From JAGQPD01 sp020426865 (GTDB lineage Bacteria > Planctomycetota > Planctomycetia > Pirellulales > Pirellulaceae): a stretch of 64,000 nt of DNA. The notes under the pieces were generated by a model. It was not told the DNA's origin, did no database searches, and saw only the letters and a program-made list of their open reading frames with translations. Where the stretch lies: the NCBI GenBank assembly GCA_041399065.1, contig JAWKTN010000005.1, positions 620,001 through 684,000 on the forward strand, written 5' to 3'. The position numbers were made by a program, and so were the translations under genes. Each line of letters starts with the position of its first letter. Positions within the stretch are counted from its first letter, which is position 1. Of the stretch, positions 1-8,260 are shown in pieces.

Positions 1-394
1 TTCCGTCACTCTTCCATAGCTCACGGCCGTGAGTCCCATCGTTGGCCGCGAAATAAAGCGTGCCAGCGACGTTCACGAGATTGGGTTCGAATGGCATGGA
101 TGAGTCGCTGCCGGGGCGAATGTCTTTGACGAGCACCGTCCCCTCAACCGTCCCATCACTCCGCCAAACTTCCGCACCAGCCGTCAGTGTTTCAGCAAAG
201 AAATACGCAACGCCATTGACTTCGACGATCTCGATCGGATTGGATCCCAAGCCGGCAGGAACCGCGTTGATATCACGGACCAAATCGACGTCCACCGCCA
301 GCAACTGGCGAGCCTCCAGCGGCTCAATCGCCATTCGCAAATGATTGCGACCACCATGTCGTCGGCGCAGACCTACCCTTCTCTTTTGACTCAC
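1..394 (-). CDS. ELWxSDGT-repeat extracellular protein, N-terminal part (cut by window edge)
   Basis: Reading leftward from a GTG at 394, an open frame runs off the window edge (131 codons seen). An AGGAGG ribosome-binding site lies 6 bases before the GTG (complement of 401-406). The protein starts with a basic stretch, then the motif IEPLEARQLLA, the LE-x-R-x-LL N-terminal motif of planctomycete surface proteins. It is followed by repeats of the type EVWRSDGT..GTVLVKDIRPG and ELWKSD, the hyalin-like ELWxSDGT repeat found in large secreted bacterial proteins and predicted to form beta-propeller blades. Function is unknown; an extracellular or cell-envelope place is inferred from motif and repeats. 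Confidence 0.8.
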   Translation of the reverse strand, partial: MSQKRRVGLRRRHGGRNHLRMAIEPLEARQLLAVDVDLVRDINAVPAGLGSNPIEIVEVNGVAYFFAETLTAGAEVWRSDGTVEGTVLVKDIRPGSDSSMPFEPNLVNVAGTLYFAANDGTHGRELWKSDG

Positions 395-417
395 GACAAT
401 CCTCCTCACGATCGCCT

Positions 418-672
418 TTAGCCGATGGGAACGCGCCGCAATAGCCCCGACAATCGGTCACGCAATGTAGGAGGAAGAAATGGTTCAAGCCACGGATCTT
501 CGATCGAGCCGATCAAAATCATGTCCGGCAAACAAAACTGGTCTTGGCGCCTAAATGCTGTCAGTTTCATCGTTACCAGCCCTTCCATTGGAAGTGAGCG
601 AACATTGCCCGTGTACATGGTCTCCACCAATATCGTATCGTCTTGGACGTGATTCCAAAATCTTACCACTAG
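418..672 (-). pseudogene. C-terminal remnant of a nucleotidyltransferase-like protein
   Basis: About 80 codons on the minus strand, ending at a TAA at 418, read like the C-terminal end of planctomycete proteins resembling nucleotidyltransferases. Diagnostic parts are LVTMKLTAFRRQDQ, then DMILIGSIEDPWLEPFLPP and a leucine/arginine-rich end; the conserved idea is L-V-x-M-K-L-T-x-x-R-x-x-D followed by DM-x-x-x-G-x-I. The upstream half is absent: the frame runs into the tandem repeat array beginning near 732, and pieces of related sense appear in another frame. I infer a gene truncated at its 5' end by the repeats. The family assignment rests on memory of similar proteins and is moderate. Confidence 0.45.
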
Positions 673-731
673 ACGACGACTTTCGCGACAAAAATTTTTT
701 TTGCCGGAAATCTTGGAAAACGATCGGGGGG

Positions 732-1289
732 GTACTTCGGTACATAGCTCCAGCCGGTGCCGCCGTCGCCGTCGCAACACAATGTTGTAACCAGCTCGTA
801 CGGCACGCCAAAAAACCGCGCACCGGCGGAGCGATCCGGGTCAGTACTTCGGTACATAGCTCCAGCCGGTGCCGCCGGCGCCGTCGCAAAGCAATGTTGC
901 AACCAACTCGTAAAGCACGCCAAAAACCGCGGACCGGCGGAGCGATCCGGGTCAGCACTTCGGTACATAGCTCCAGCCGGTGCCGCCGGCGCCGTCGCAA
1001 GACAGTGTTGTAACCAACTCGTACGGCACGCCAAAAAACCGCGCCGGCGGAGCGATCCGGGTCAGCACTTCGGTACATAGCTCCAGCCGGTGCCGCCGGC
1101 GCCGTCGCAAGACAGTGTTGTAACCAACTCGTACGGCACGCCAAAAAACCGCGCACCGGCGGAGCGATCCGGGTCAGTACTTCGGTACATAGCTCCAGCC
1201 GGTGCCGCCGGCGCCGTCGCAAAGCGATGTTGTAACCAACTCGTACAGCACGCCAAAAACCGCGGACCGGCGGAGCGATCCGGGTTGAC
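732..1289. repeat. Five tandem copies of a 110-112-bp GC-rich repeat
   Basis: The core TACATAGCTCCAGCCGG recurs at 741, 853, 964, 1074 and 1186, so the spacings are 112, 111, 110 and 112 bp. Each unit continues with a GC-rich GCCG run, an AACCA(A/G)CTCGTA block, CACGCCAAAAA and a closing GGCGGAGCGATCCGGG. Copies differ mainly by small indels, so the reading frame is not kept. On the minus strand each unit can be read as the tail FGVPYELVTT..GWSYVPKY followed by TGA, which suggests that the unit derives from the 3' end of a gene. A diverged copy lies at about 40,370. Confidence 0.9.
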
Positions 1290-1421
1290 ATGTGTGTGGC
1301 CGAACGCGTTGGAGGGACGACGCGAATCGCTCCGCCGGTCCGCGGCTTAATGGCGTTCGACCTGTGTTGGCAACGCTGTGGGACAGGCAGCTTCCGGCGG
1401 TCCCGGCTGGAGCTATGTGGT
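1259..1421. repeat. Inverted copy of the 111-bp repeat forming a large imperfect hairpin
   Basis: The end of the last tandem unit (CGCGGACCGGCGGAGCGAT, about 1261-1280) is matched in opposite orientation by ATCGCTCCGCCGGTCCGCGG at about 1325-1345. The other end of the unit is matched by CCGGCTGGAGCTATGTGG at about 1404-1421. The middle has diverged. The array therefore ends in a head-to-head copy whose TAG (complement of 1413-1415) serves as the stop codon of the neighbouring alpha/beta hydrolase gene. Confidence 0.75.
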
Positions 1422-2483
1422 GAAGTGCCGCATCAGCGCGGCGTGGCAAGGCGCTGGTGCTTCCAAATAGGGTGTGTGCCCCACGTTGGGCAACCGCAGT
1501 TGCTGTACGTGACCTCCGTGCGCTGCGTATTGTTTCAATGCGTACAACACTTCGCTCAAAAGTGGTTGCGGCGGAAAGGTTTCATTGCCCGGCCAGCCTT
1601 GGCGTAGCCCGAGGAATCCCTGTTGGCCGACGTCAGACATTGACGCGTCGTTAATGATTGCGTCGGCGTTTCCGTAAATCCACAGCAAGGGTCGCTTTGT
1701 CGTGGCTGCAAGCAGCTCGGAAAGTACGTGTTGATTGTATTTGGGCGACAGCGCGTTGATCGGTCCAAACCGACCCGGTGCAAAGCCGGGCCAATCATCG
1801 GAAGGCACGTAGTCCCCCGGGAATTGACGTTTCCCAAGATGAACCTGCAACATTGCCGTCAGTAATTGCTCCTCGCGGGCGGGACGAAATTCTGGGTGCC
1901 AAAATACTCGATTCATCACGTTGCGGGGGGAATACGAATCATCCGTAGGCGATCGGTCACCTGCCCGCAATCGTGCGACGAACTGAGGATTGACAACGCC
2001 GGCGCCCGAGCCGGCTCCGTCCGCGCGGTTCAAGGCGCAGCGGGGACCGTGGGCACCGGGGAAACCGTTTGGTGGACCGGGGGCCACAACCGTGGCGGTG
2101 CGAACGCGATGTGCCGAAGTTCCCAGTAACGACCATACGACCGACCCGCCCAAACTGTGACCGATGACGTGGAACTGCGGCCATTCGTAATAATCAGCCA
2201 GGGCGATCACATCGTCGCCCCAATCGGCAACGCCCCGAGTGGCATCGACCAAGGCGGACGAGTCTGCCTGACCATAACCCCGCTGGTCCGGTGCCGTGCA
2301 GCGGAAGTGACGCGGCATCGCCAACATCGTCTCTTCCCAAAATGTGGCCGTGGAAAGATTGCCGTGCAAAAAGATGATTGGCTCCCCGTCCTCCCGACCG
2401 CTCGCCAGCACTCGCGTTGCCAGCCGTGCCGTCCGTACATCGCAAGCGGTGATCCCGTCCCTGTGCTCGATAGGATCGGTCAT
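1413..2483 (-). CDS. Alpha/beta-fold hydrolase
   Basis: 356 residues with the marks of the alpha/beta hydrolase fold: FLHGN oxyanion loop at about 38-42, DQRGYGQAD at about 66-74, the nucleophile elbow GHSLGG with Ser110, a likely acid in YGNAD near residue 274, and the catalytic His in VGHTPYLE near 336. The central part is unusually rich in Gly and Ala. The ATG overlaps the stop of the upstream acyl-CoA ligase by 4 bp (ATGA), so the two are translationally coupled. The enzyme could hydrolyse an ester or thioester made or activated by that ligase; this is inferred from context only. The stop codon lies inside a copy of the 111-bp repeat, so the original C-terminus may have been altered. Confidence 0.85.
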   Translation of the reverse strand: MTDPIEHRDGITACDVRTARLATRVLASGREDGEPIIFLHGNLSTATFWEETMLAMPRHFRCTAPDQRGYGQADSSALVDATRGVADWGDDVIALADYYEWPQFHVIGHSLGGSVVWSLLGTSAHRVRTATVVAPGPPNGFPGAHGPRCALNRADGAGSGAGVVNPQFVARLRAGDRSPTDDSYSPRNVMNRVFWHPEFRPAREEQLLTAMLQVHLGKRQFPGDYVPSDDWPGFAPGRFGPINALSPKYNQHVLSELLAATTKRPLLWIYGNADAIINDASMSDVGQQGFLGLRQGWPGNETFPPQPLLSEVLYALKQYAAHGGHVQQLRLPNVGHTPYLEAPAPCHAALMRHFTT

Positions 2484-3997
2484 GGACTGTCACCCTCTCG
2501 CTGCATTCGAATCGCACGCTGCCGCAATTCAAGCTTATCAATCTTGCCGGAGTGTCCGACCGGCAACTCGGGGACAAACAGTATCCGTTCGGGACATTGA
2601 TATCCCGCTAGCTGTGTCCGACACCATGATGCCAGCTCTTCGGCTTCGAGGTCGTGCTTGCTGTGACGCCTAACGAAGGCCCAGCCGACTTCACCCCACT
2701 TCGTATGTGGAACACCGACGACAGCCGCCTTGGCCACCGAGCCATGCTGCTCAAGAACGCGTTCTACTTGCGCCGGATATACGTTTTCGCCGCCGCTGAT
2801 GTACATGTCCTTCTTGCGGCCAACAACAAAATAGTATCCCTCCTCATCGCGAGTCATCAAGTCGCCTGTGGCGATCCAACCGTCGCGCAATGTTTGCGAA
2901 GTTTCTACCTCGTTACGCCAGTACCCTGAAAAAACGTGCGGGCCCCGCATCATTAACTCGCCAACTTGCCCGTGTTCCACGTCCACGTCGTGATCGTCTG
3001 CAATGCGGGCCTCGACAAAAAAGTTGGGAAAACCAATCGAACCCTGTTTGCGAATGGCATCCTCGGCCGGCAACGAAAAGCAGTTCGGACCCGCTTCGGT
3101 CAATCCGTATCCTTGTCGTATTGCCACGCCGCGTTGCCGATACATTTCGATCAACGGTAGCGGGCATGGCTCTCCGCCGCAGATCGCGAACCGCACGCGC
3201 CGGAAATCGGCCTCGATAAAATTTTCCGCTTCGCTCATCATCCGCAACATTGTCGGGACGCCAAAAAGAATGGATATGCGACCTGGTCCCAGTCGCTCGT
3301 TGCACCGGCCGGCGTCGAATTTCTTCTGCAGTATCACTCGACCGCCGAGCAGCATCAGCGGAGTGAACAGTACATGCCAGCCGCCGGTATGGTAGAGGGG
3401 CATGTTCAAGAACGCCGCATCATCTTCCGTCATTTGCAGTCCGAGAATCGTGTTGAAGGCGTTCCAATGGATCTGGCCCCAGCTAATCATCGCCCCCTTC
3501 GGACGGCCTGTTGTTCCCGATGTGTAAAGGAGCATCGCGGTCTCGGATTCTTGTGCACGATGACCTACAACGCTGGAAGCATCGCCCACCATCTGGCCGA
3601 GCGATTCGATTGCCACGACATCCCGCACGACCGACGTGCTCTTCACGGCTTGTGCTACGGCGCCAAGTGCTGTCTCGTAAAAGAACGTTGACGGTTGGCT
3701 GTCATTCAGCATTTCCAGGATTGCCGCCGAGGGGAGGCGGTGATTGAGTGGAACGAAAACCGCCCCAATCTTTCCACAGGCGAAATAGAGATCGATATAT
3801 TCCAACCGATTCGTGGATAAGCACGCCACGCGATCCCCCGGCTGAATGTCGTAATCCGCGATCAACTGGGCCGCAGTATGCAGTGCCCGATCGTCCATCT
3901 CGGCGTACGTATAGCTTCGCCCATCCCAGTCACAATCAATCGCGATCCGCTGGGGTGTGTAAGCTCGTCGCCAACTCAACCAGTCATTGGGTACCAT
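2480..3997 (-). CDS. AMP-dependent acyl-CoA synthetase/ligase
   Basis: 505 residues, the normal length for this family. It activates a carboxylic acid to an acyl-AMP and then the CoA thioester. Signatures in order: the phosphate loop YTSGTTGRPKG at 158-168; the A5 motif GYGLTEAGPN; and the A7/A8 region TGDL..DEEGYYFVVGRKKDMYISGGENVYP, followed near the C-terminus by the A10 motif with the catalytic lysine in HSGKIDK. No signal peptide, so cytoplasmic. The closest types are medium/long-chain fatty acid ligases; the substrate cannot be read from sequence. It is the first gene of a two-gene operon with the alpha/beta hydrolase (4-bp overlap). Confidence 0.93.
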   Translation of the reverse strand: MVPNDWLSWRRAYTPQRIAIDCDWDGRSYTYAEMDDRALHTAAQLIADYDIQPGDRVACLSTNRLEYIDLYFACGKIGAVFVPLNHRLPSAAILEMLNDSQPSTFFYETALGAVAQAVKSTSVVRDVVAIESLGQMVGDASSVVGHRAQESETAMLLYTSGTTGRPKGAMISWGQIHWNAFNTILGLQMTEDDAAFLNMPLYHTGGWHVLFTPLMLLGGRVILQKKFDAGRCNERLGPGRISILFGVPTMLRMMSEAENFIEADFRRVRFAICGGEPCPLPLIEMYRQRGVAIRQGYGLTEAGPNCFSLPAEDAIRKQGSIGFPNFFVEARIADDHDVDVEHGQVGELMMRGPHVFSGYWRNEVETSQTLRDGWIATGDLMTRDEEGYYFVVGRKKDMYISGGENVYPAQVERVLEQHGSVAKAAVVGVPHTKWGEVGWAFVRRHSKHDLEAEELASWCRTQLAGYQCPERILFVPELPVGHSGKIDKLELRQRAIRMQREGDSP

Positions 3998-4374
3998 GGG
4001 TGCCTACCGCAGACCGCCACCCGTTACGGGAGCTCAATTCATCCTTTCGCAGCACGTACGCCCCACCCACAGCAAACCGTGTACCCTGTGCGGTACGCAC
4101 ATGTGACTTCCCCCCCAACGCTCGACGTTCCCTACGACTCCGCGTTCAAAACACATTCCATTCACGATATCGAGCCTGCTTTCTGCCAGCGGCGCGTGAT
4201 GAGAACCACGACGGATGGGCCACCCGCCAGCCGGGTTTCGCCGAGGGCTTTTGACAAACCAGCCGAGCGGGGGGCCAGAGGCAGTTGGGCGGTGTAAAGT
4301 GGGCGGCTTCGACCATCGCAGTGCGATTTTGTCGAACGGGCTTCGCCAAAGCGGAAGCCCGGCACACTCGTCGG
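3998..4374. other. Intergenic region between acyl-CoA ligase and GH16 genes
   Basis: 377 bp without a supported gene. It must hold the promoter of the acyl-CoA ligase operon (reading left) and the end of the GH16 transcript. Apart from the hairpin at 4337-4361 I see no clear motif. Confidence 0.5.
4337..4361 (-). terminator. Hairpin just downstream of the GH16 gene, possible terminator
   Basis: Arms CGGGCTTC (4337-4344) and GAAGCCCG (4354-4361) are exact inverted repeats with a 9-base loop, 14 bp beyond the GH16 stop. No run of T follows on the minus strand, so intrinsic termination is only suggested. Confidence 0.4.
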
Positions 4375-5244
4375 TCAGTCTTCTCTTGGATTGTCCGTTG
4401 CTGCATCGATCAGGTCGTACACCCGTACGTAATCGACCTGAAATCGATCTGGCAACGTCGCGGATTTAATGTCGCCGCCCCAATCGCCGATCTCGTCGCT
4501 GAGCTTGATATACAGTGGAACCTGGCAAACGCCGCCGGCTTGCGTCCGCCATGTTTCGCGACCGTCGATATAGAATATGTATTGTTCTGGTTGCCACCAG
4601 AGTGCAAACGTGTGCCAGCCGTTCATGATGTCGGAGGCCCGAGCAATCTTGGACTCCGATTCGTGTTCCTTTCCGTACCCGTCCCAGTGCAGGGCGTGTT
4701 GCACTCGGTCGTCCAGCCAGGGTTTTTCCATGATATCGATTTCCGTTCCGTCCCGTCCTTGGTTATCGATTCCTGCGACACTGTCATTGTAAAGCCAGAA
4801 TGCCGACCAATGTCCGGGTTGCCGCTGCAGTTTGATCCGAGCGACATAATATCCAAACGCATGCTCGAACCGCTCTCGAGTGCGGACGCACGCATCCAGA
4901 TAGCGGTCACCATCCTTCATCGTGTCGATCGACAGGTGTCCCTGGCCATCCAGCGACACCGCCTTGGGAGTCCACCAACCATCGCGGCGACGCATGTCGG
5001 GTATATCCCACTTGGCATCGTCCAGCCGAGTTCCATTGAATTCGTCACGCCAGACAAGCTGCCATGACTTACCGGAGGGGGCCGGCGGCAGTTGATCGTG
5101 GTCTTGCCGCATGTGATCTTTATCTGATCCGACAGCCTGATTGTTGAACGGATCGGTTTGAGCCACCGCGATATGTGGGGCGGCAGACAATGCCAATAAC
5201 ATTGCCGCAATCATGAGGGCCGTCGGTGTGCGATTCATTCCCAT
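4375..5244 (-). CDS. Secreted glycoside hydrolase family 16 protein
   Basis: 289 residues with a signal peptide (residues 1-28, ending HIAVAQ). The mature part is a GH16 jelly-roll domain: WQLVWRDEFNG near 61-71, the active-site sequence E168-I-D170-I-M-E173 (nucleophile Glu, assisting Asp, acid/base Glu), and a C-terminal FQVDYVRVYDL strand. Family members cleave beta-1,3/1,4-glucans or red-algal galactans (agar, carrageenan, porphyran). Sequence around HALHWDGYGKEHES does not let me choose the substrate. A GGAGC Shine-Dalgarno lies 5 bases before the ATG. Exported to periplasm or beyond; fits growth on algal polysaccharide together with the sulfatase at 48.9 kb. Confidence 0.9.
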   Translation of the reverse strand: MGMNRTPTALMIAAMLLALSAAPHIAVAQTDPFNNQAVGSDKDHMRQDHDQLPPAPSGKSWQLVWRDEFNGTRLDDAKWDIPDMRRRDGWWTPKAVSLDGQGHLSIDTMKDGDRYLDACVRTRERFEHAFGYYVARIKLQRQPGHWSAFWLYNDSVAGIDNQGRDGTEIDIMEKPWLDDRVQHALHWDGYGKEHESESKIARASDIMNGWHTFALWWQPEQYIFYIDGRETWRTQAGGVCQVPLYIKLSDEIGDWGGDIKSATLPDRFQVDYVRVYDLIDAATDNPRED

Positions 5245-5300
5245 TTGCTCCTGGCCACAAAACCAAGTTCCAATCCGTTACGCAGCTACCCGGTCATCCT

Positions 5301-6284
5301 CTAAATGTCACCGATCACTTCGTCGAAGAACTTGACAAAATTCTTGCGGTCCGGTCCGTCCAAGAATTTGATGGCCGAACTGGGATGACGGTTCATCTGT
5401 CCGGTAATATTGTACGGGACGAGGGCGCCCCAGGTGAGCGTTTCATGCAATGGTTCGACATACTCCTGCAATAACCGGATCACCGGTCGTAGTTTGAACT
5501 TGGGATTTCGCAAAAATCCCAACAGTAACTCGGTGGGACAATTTCCAGCGCCGCGTCCCAAGCCACCCATCGTGCAATCGGCGCGGTTGGCGCCCAGGAT
5601 GATCGCCTCGATGGTATTGGCAAATCCCAGCTGCAGGTTATTGTGAGCATGAATCCCAATGTCCTTGCCAGTCCCCGCCATGGCTTCCGCATACTTCTTG
5701 TAAAGTATGTCGACCTGCTCGCGATACAAGTGCCCAAAGCTATCGACGATTACCATCGCCAGTGCCGGCGTCGGCTTGATTGCTTCTAAAACCGTATCGA
5801 TTTCGGTTTCACTGATGTTGGAAACTGCCATCAAATTAGCCGTCGTCTCGTATCCCAACTCGTCCGCGTGGTGGATCATCTCCACCGCTTCCGACACCTG
5901 ATGGGCGTAAAAGGCGACGCGGATCATGTCGAGTACGCTATCGACGCGAGGTACGATTTTTTCCTTCCAATCACTTTTGCCGGCGTCGGCCATCGCTGTC
6001 AACTTCAGGCCCGTCTTTTCAGCATCGTGACCACCGAATAAGCGATTCAGATCGTCTTCCTCACAATGCCGCCACGGCCCGAAGTCGCTGACGGGAAACA
6101 ATCGTATCGAATTCTTGTAGCCTACTTCCATGTAGTCGATCCCCGAGGCGACACACGTTTCGTAAACCGCCTTGACGAACTCGTCTGTAAACTTGTGGGC
6201 ATTGATTAAACCGCCGTCGCGAATCGTACAGTCGAGGACCTTCAACTCAGGTCGGTAGGTAATCCAAGGTGCGCTGGCCGGCAT
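5301..6284 (-). CDS. Aldolase catalytic domain protein (DRE-TIM metallolyase, HMGL-like)
   Basis: The DRE-TIM / HMG-CoA-lyase-like barrel is shown by VLDCTIRDGG near the N-terminus (metal-binding Asp) and by HAHNNLQLG (the two metal-binding His), followed by a glycine-rich MGGLGRGAGNCPTE segment. Length is about 327 residues. The frame is open up to a GTG at 6326, but that extension lies in a 23-bp duplication; I chose the ATG at 6284, which has GGGAGA 9 bases upstream (ATG 6293 is possible). It resembles 4-hydroxy-2-oxovalerate aldolase and related oxo-acid aldolases. The exact reaction is unknown. Cytoplasmic; 56 bp upstream of the GH16 gene on the same strand. Confidence 0.85.
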   Translation of the reverse strand: MPASAPWITYRPELKVLDCTIRDGGLINAHKFTDEFVKAVYETCVASGIDYMEVGYKNSIRLFPVSDFGPWRHCEEDDLNRLFGGHDAEKTGLKLTAMADAGKSDWKEKIVPRVDSVLDMIRVAFYAHQVSEAVEMIHHADELGYETTANLMAVSNISETEIDTVLEAIKPTPALAMVIVDSFGHLYREQVDILYKKYAEAMAGTGKDIGIHAHNNLQLGFANTIEAIILGANRADCTMGGLGRGAGNCPTELLLGFLRNPKFKLRPVIRLLQEYVEPLHETLTWGALVPYNITGQMNRHPSSAIKFLDGPDRKNFVKFFDEVIGDI

Positions 6285-6313
6285 GTTCCGCATTCTCCCA
6301 GGGTTCGAAATAC

Positions 6314-6355
6314 CTTCTGCAAACACTCAATTATAGCTTCTGCAAACACTCAATT
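6314..6355. repeat. 23-bp direct duplication upstream of the aldolase gene
   Basis: CTTCTGCAAACACTCAATT occurs at 6314-6332 and again at 6337-6355, a period of 23 bp. It covers the upstream alternative start of the aldolase frame, which argues against that start. Confidence 0.85.
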
Positions 6356-6500
6356 CTGGTTGCCCAACCACACGAACGCAAGTCCCGGAATCGACTTCCC
6401 ACTGCCAATCGACGTCAACGTAGAGATAGTCGCCGCCGCCGATCCCAGGTATTGCCCAGGCCTATTGACGCTTCGGAGTCGATGTGTTAAAAAAACGGCA

Positions 6501-6547
6501 CTTACGCATCGCGCGAGCTTGGCGACGTGAAGCAATTATTGCGTAAG
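6501..6547 (+). promoter_or_regulatory. Spaced inverted repeat upstream of the first BlaI gene, candidate operator
   Basis: CTTACGCA (6501-6508) is matched exactly by TGCGTAAG (6540-6547), separated by 31 bp, about 30 bp before the BlaI start codon. It lacks the TACA..TGTA form seen at the second operon. It could be an operator or a leader hairpin. Confidence 0.4.
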
Positions 6548-6576
6548 ATCGCGGGTGTATTTGTTGGGGGAATCGC

Positions 6577-6996
6577 ATGGCTGAGAGCGAATTGAGCAAG
6601 CGCGAGCGACAGATCATGGACATCGTGTTTCAATTGGGCGAGGCGACGGCGGCAGATGTGCATCAGCGATTGCCCGATCCACCAACGTATACGGCCGTCC
6701 GTACGATGATGCGACTGTTGGAGGAAAAAGGGTTGTTGCAGCACCATATCGTCGGCCGCCGTTATGTCTATTCCCCCGTTCGCTCGCCGCAGGCCGAAGG
6801 GCGATCGGCATTACGTCGTGTGATTAGCGTGTTCTTCGGTGGTTCGCTCGAAGATGCCCTTGCCGCCCATCTTAGCGATCCCGCACTAAAACTGGATTCG
6901 GCCGAAATGGAAAGGCTTCGTAGCGTTATTGAACAAGCGAATGAAGCCACGAGTCGCAACCGATCGGCCAAGAGTAAGCGGAAGGGACAACGATGA
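6577..6996 (+). CDS. BlaI/MecI/CopY family transcriptional repressor
   Basis: 139 residues, normal for the family. The N-terminal winged helix is plain: LSKRERQIMDIVFQLGEATAADVHQRL, then the recognition region YTAVRTMMRLLEEKGLLQHH and the wing GRRYVYSPV. The C-terminal half, FFGGSLEDALAAHL, is the dimerisation part. Family members repress their own operon and are cleaved or released when a partner M56 membrane peptidase senses a signal. It is followed with a 4-bp overlap by a carboxypeptidase-regulatory-like protein and then by such an M56 sensor. Cytoplasmic. Confidence 0.93.
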   Translation: MAESELSKRERQIMDIVFQLGEATAADVHQRLPDPPTYTAVRTMMRLLEEKGLLQHHIVGRRYVYSPVRSPQAEGRSALRRVISVFFGGSLEDALAAHLSDPALKLDSAEMERLRSVIEQANEATSRNRSAKSKRKGQR

Positions 6997-8258
6997 TCGT
7001 GACTCTTCTTAAGCGAGCGGTATTGATGGCAATGCTCTCCTGTTATGGGGTCGAGTGCACGGCCCAGGAAGCGCAGCGCGGGGCGTTATTGATCGGCAAT
7101 GTGCATGATCCGAACGGCGTTGCACTTGCCGGTGTCCGTGTCGATATCTCTACGGCAGCACCGCGTGTCGGGCACGGCCTCTTTTGCCCGAGTTGTTATC
7201 TCGATTGTGCCAAATGGACGACAACGGATGACAAGGGACATTTTCAGTTCGTGGAACTCAATAATGCGCTCAAATTCCGTTTAGTCCTCTCCGCGCCCTC
7301 CCGGACGACGCTGCAAACGGATTGGATCGATCCGTGGAAAAGTCCGGTGAAGATTACTCTACTGCCGCGTCCGGACGATCTCGACCCTTCGAGGCTCGTC
7401 ACGGGTATCGTTACCAACAGCCGCGGGAATCCTGTTGCGGGCGCCTTGGTTGCGCCACATGGTGCGAAGTCGGTGTCGCGTCGTTGGTGGGGCAACGTTG
7501 AAAATGTGGACATTGCTGTGACGGATGAAGAAGGGCGATTCAGCACCTACTTGCCTGATGAATTGTTGGCAGTAGATATTGAGGTAACTTCGGCAGGGTA
7601 CTGTGGCACGCAGGTACCACTGCTAGAACCCGGCAAGTCGCCTGCAACGGTCGTGTTGCCGGATGGTGCACGTGTCGTCGGAAAACTAGTCCACAACGGG
7701 CAGCCAGCGCGGGCCATGGATGTAGCTGTCGTGCAGGTCGATCGGTCGGCCGGCGATGGGATATTCATAGCGGCCGTCGGTGCTGTCACCAATGACGACG
7801 GTTCGTTTCAATTCGACAATCTTCCTGCCTCGCAGAAATACTGCATCTACTCTGTTGTCGGTGAAGCGAGGATGGGGAGTAGCCAACTTGTGCTGGCCGC
7901 AAAGACTTTTCTCGTACCCGCGGATGGCCAGCAGCGCGATCTGGGTATTCTGGAGGTAACACAGCCAATTACCGTGCGAGGGCACGTGCAGCGATTGGAC
8001 GGCAAACCGCTGCCGAATGACTTGAAGCTGTTGTTTGGTCGCGACCCCCCCTGGGACTTGGTCGCCGTTTCCGTCAATGCCGACGGGACATTCGTCGCCA
8101 AAGGGCTGCCGCCCGAAACATACGAGATCCGGTTGAGCCACCAAGGACTGTTGATTGCCGACGAGAAGACACGTTTTCAATCGCTTGGGCCAAATTCCTT
8201 TGGGATTCGCCTGCATCATTCGATCGACGACCTAGCCATCCCTGTTCGAGGAGAATAG
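6993..8258 (+). CDS. Exported carboxypeptidase-regulatory-like domain protein
   Basis: 421 residues. It starts with a hydrophobic export signal (about residues 1-24, ending CTAQ), then several Ig-like beta units of the carboxypeptidase regulatory / CNA-B kind: LLIGNVHDPNGVALAGVRV, VTGIVTNSRGNPVAGALV and VRGHVQRLDGKPLPNDLKL, each with a following GxFxxxxLP strand. A CPSC..C cysteine cluster lies near residues 64-71. No enzyme site is visible. It overlaps the BlaI gene by 4 bp and is 2 bp from the M56 sensor, whose extracellular part is built from the same repeats. A partner or soluble relative of the sensor's outer domain is my inference. Confidence 0.8.
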   Translation: MIVTLLKRAVLMAMLSCYGVECTAQEAQRGALLIGNVHDPNGVALAGVRVDISTAAPRVGHGLFCPSCYLDCAKWTTTDDKGHFQFVELNNALKFRLVLSAPSRTTLQTDWIDPWKSPVKITLLPRPDDLDPSRLVTGIVTNSRGNPVAGALVAPHGAKSVSRRWWGNVENVDIAVTDEEGRFSTYLPDELLAVDIEVTSAGYCGTQVPLLEPGKSPATVVLPDGARVVGKLVHNGQPARAMDVAVVQVDRSAGDGIFIAAVGAVTNDDGSFQFDNLPASQKYCIYSVVGEARMGSSQLVLAAKTFLVPADGQQRDLGILEVTQPITVRGHVQRLDGKPLPNDLKLLFGRDPPWDLVAVSVNADGTFVAKGLPPETYEIRLSHQGLLIADEKTRFQSLGPNSFGIRLHHSIDDLAIPVRGE

Positions 8259-8260
8259 CC

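Noticed and set aside
732..1289. CRISPR array
   Set aside because: Units are 110-112 bp, contiguous and similar along the whole length, with no unique spacers and no cas genes in the window.
551..1291. Long open frame of 246 codons through the repeat array on the minus strand
   Set aside because: It is built from repeat units whose period is not constant modulo 3 and encodes low-complexity Arg/Ala text; no start signal; neighbouring frames are equally open.
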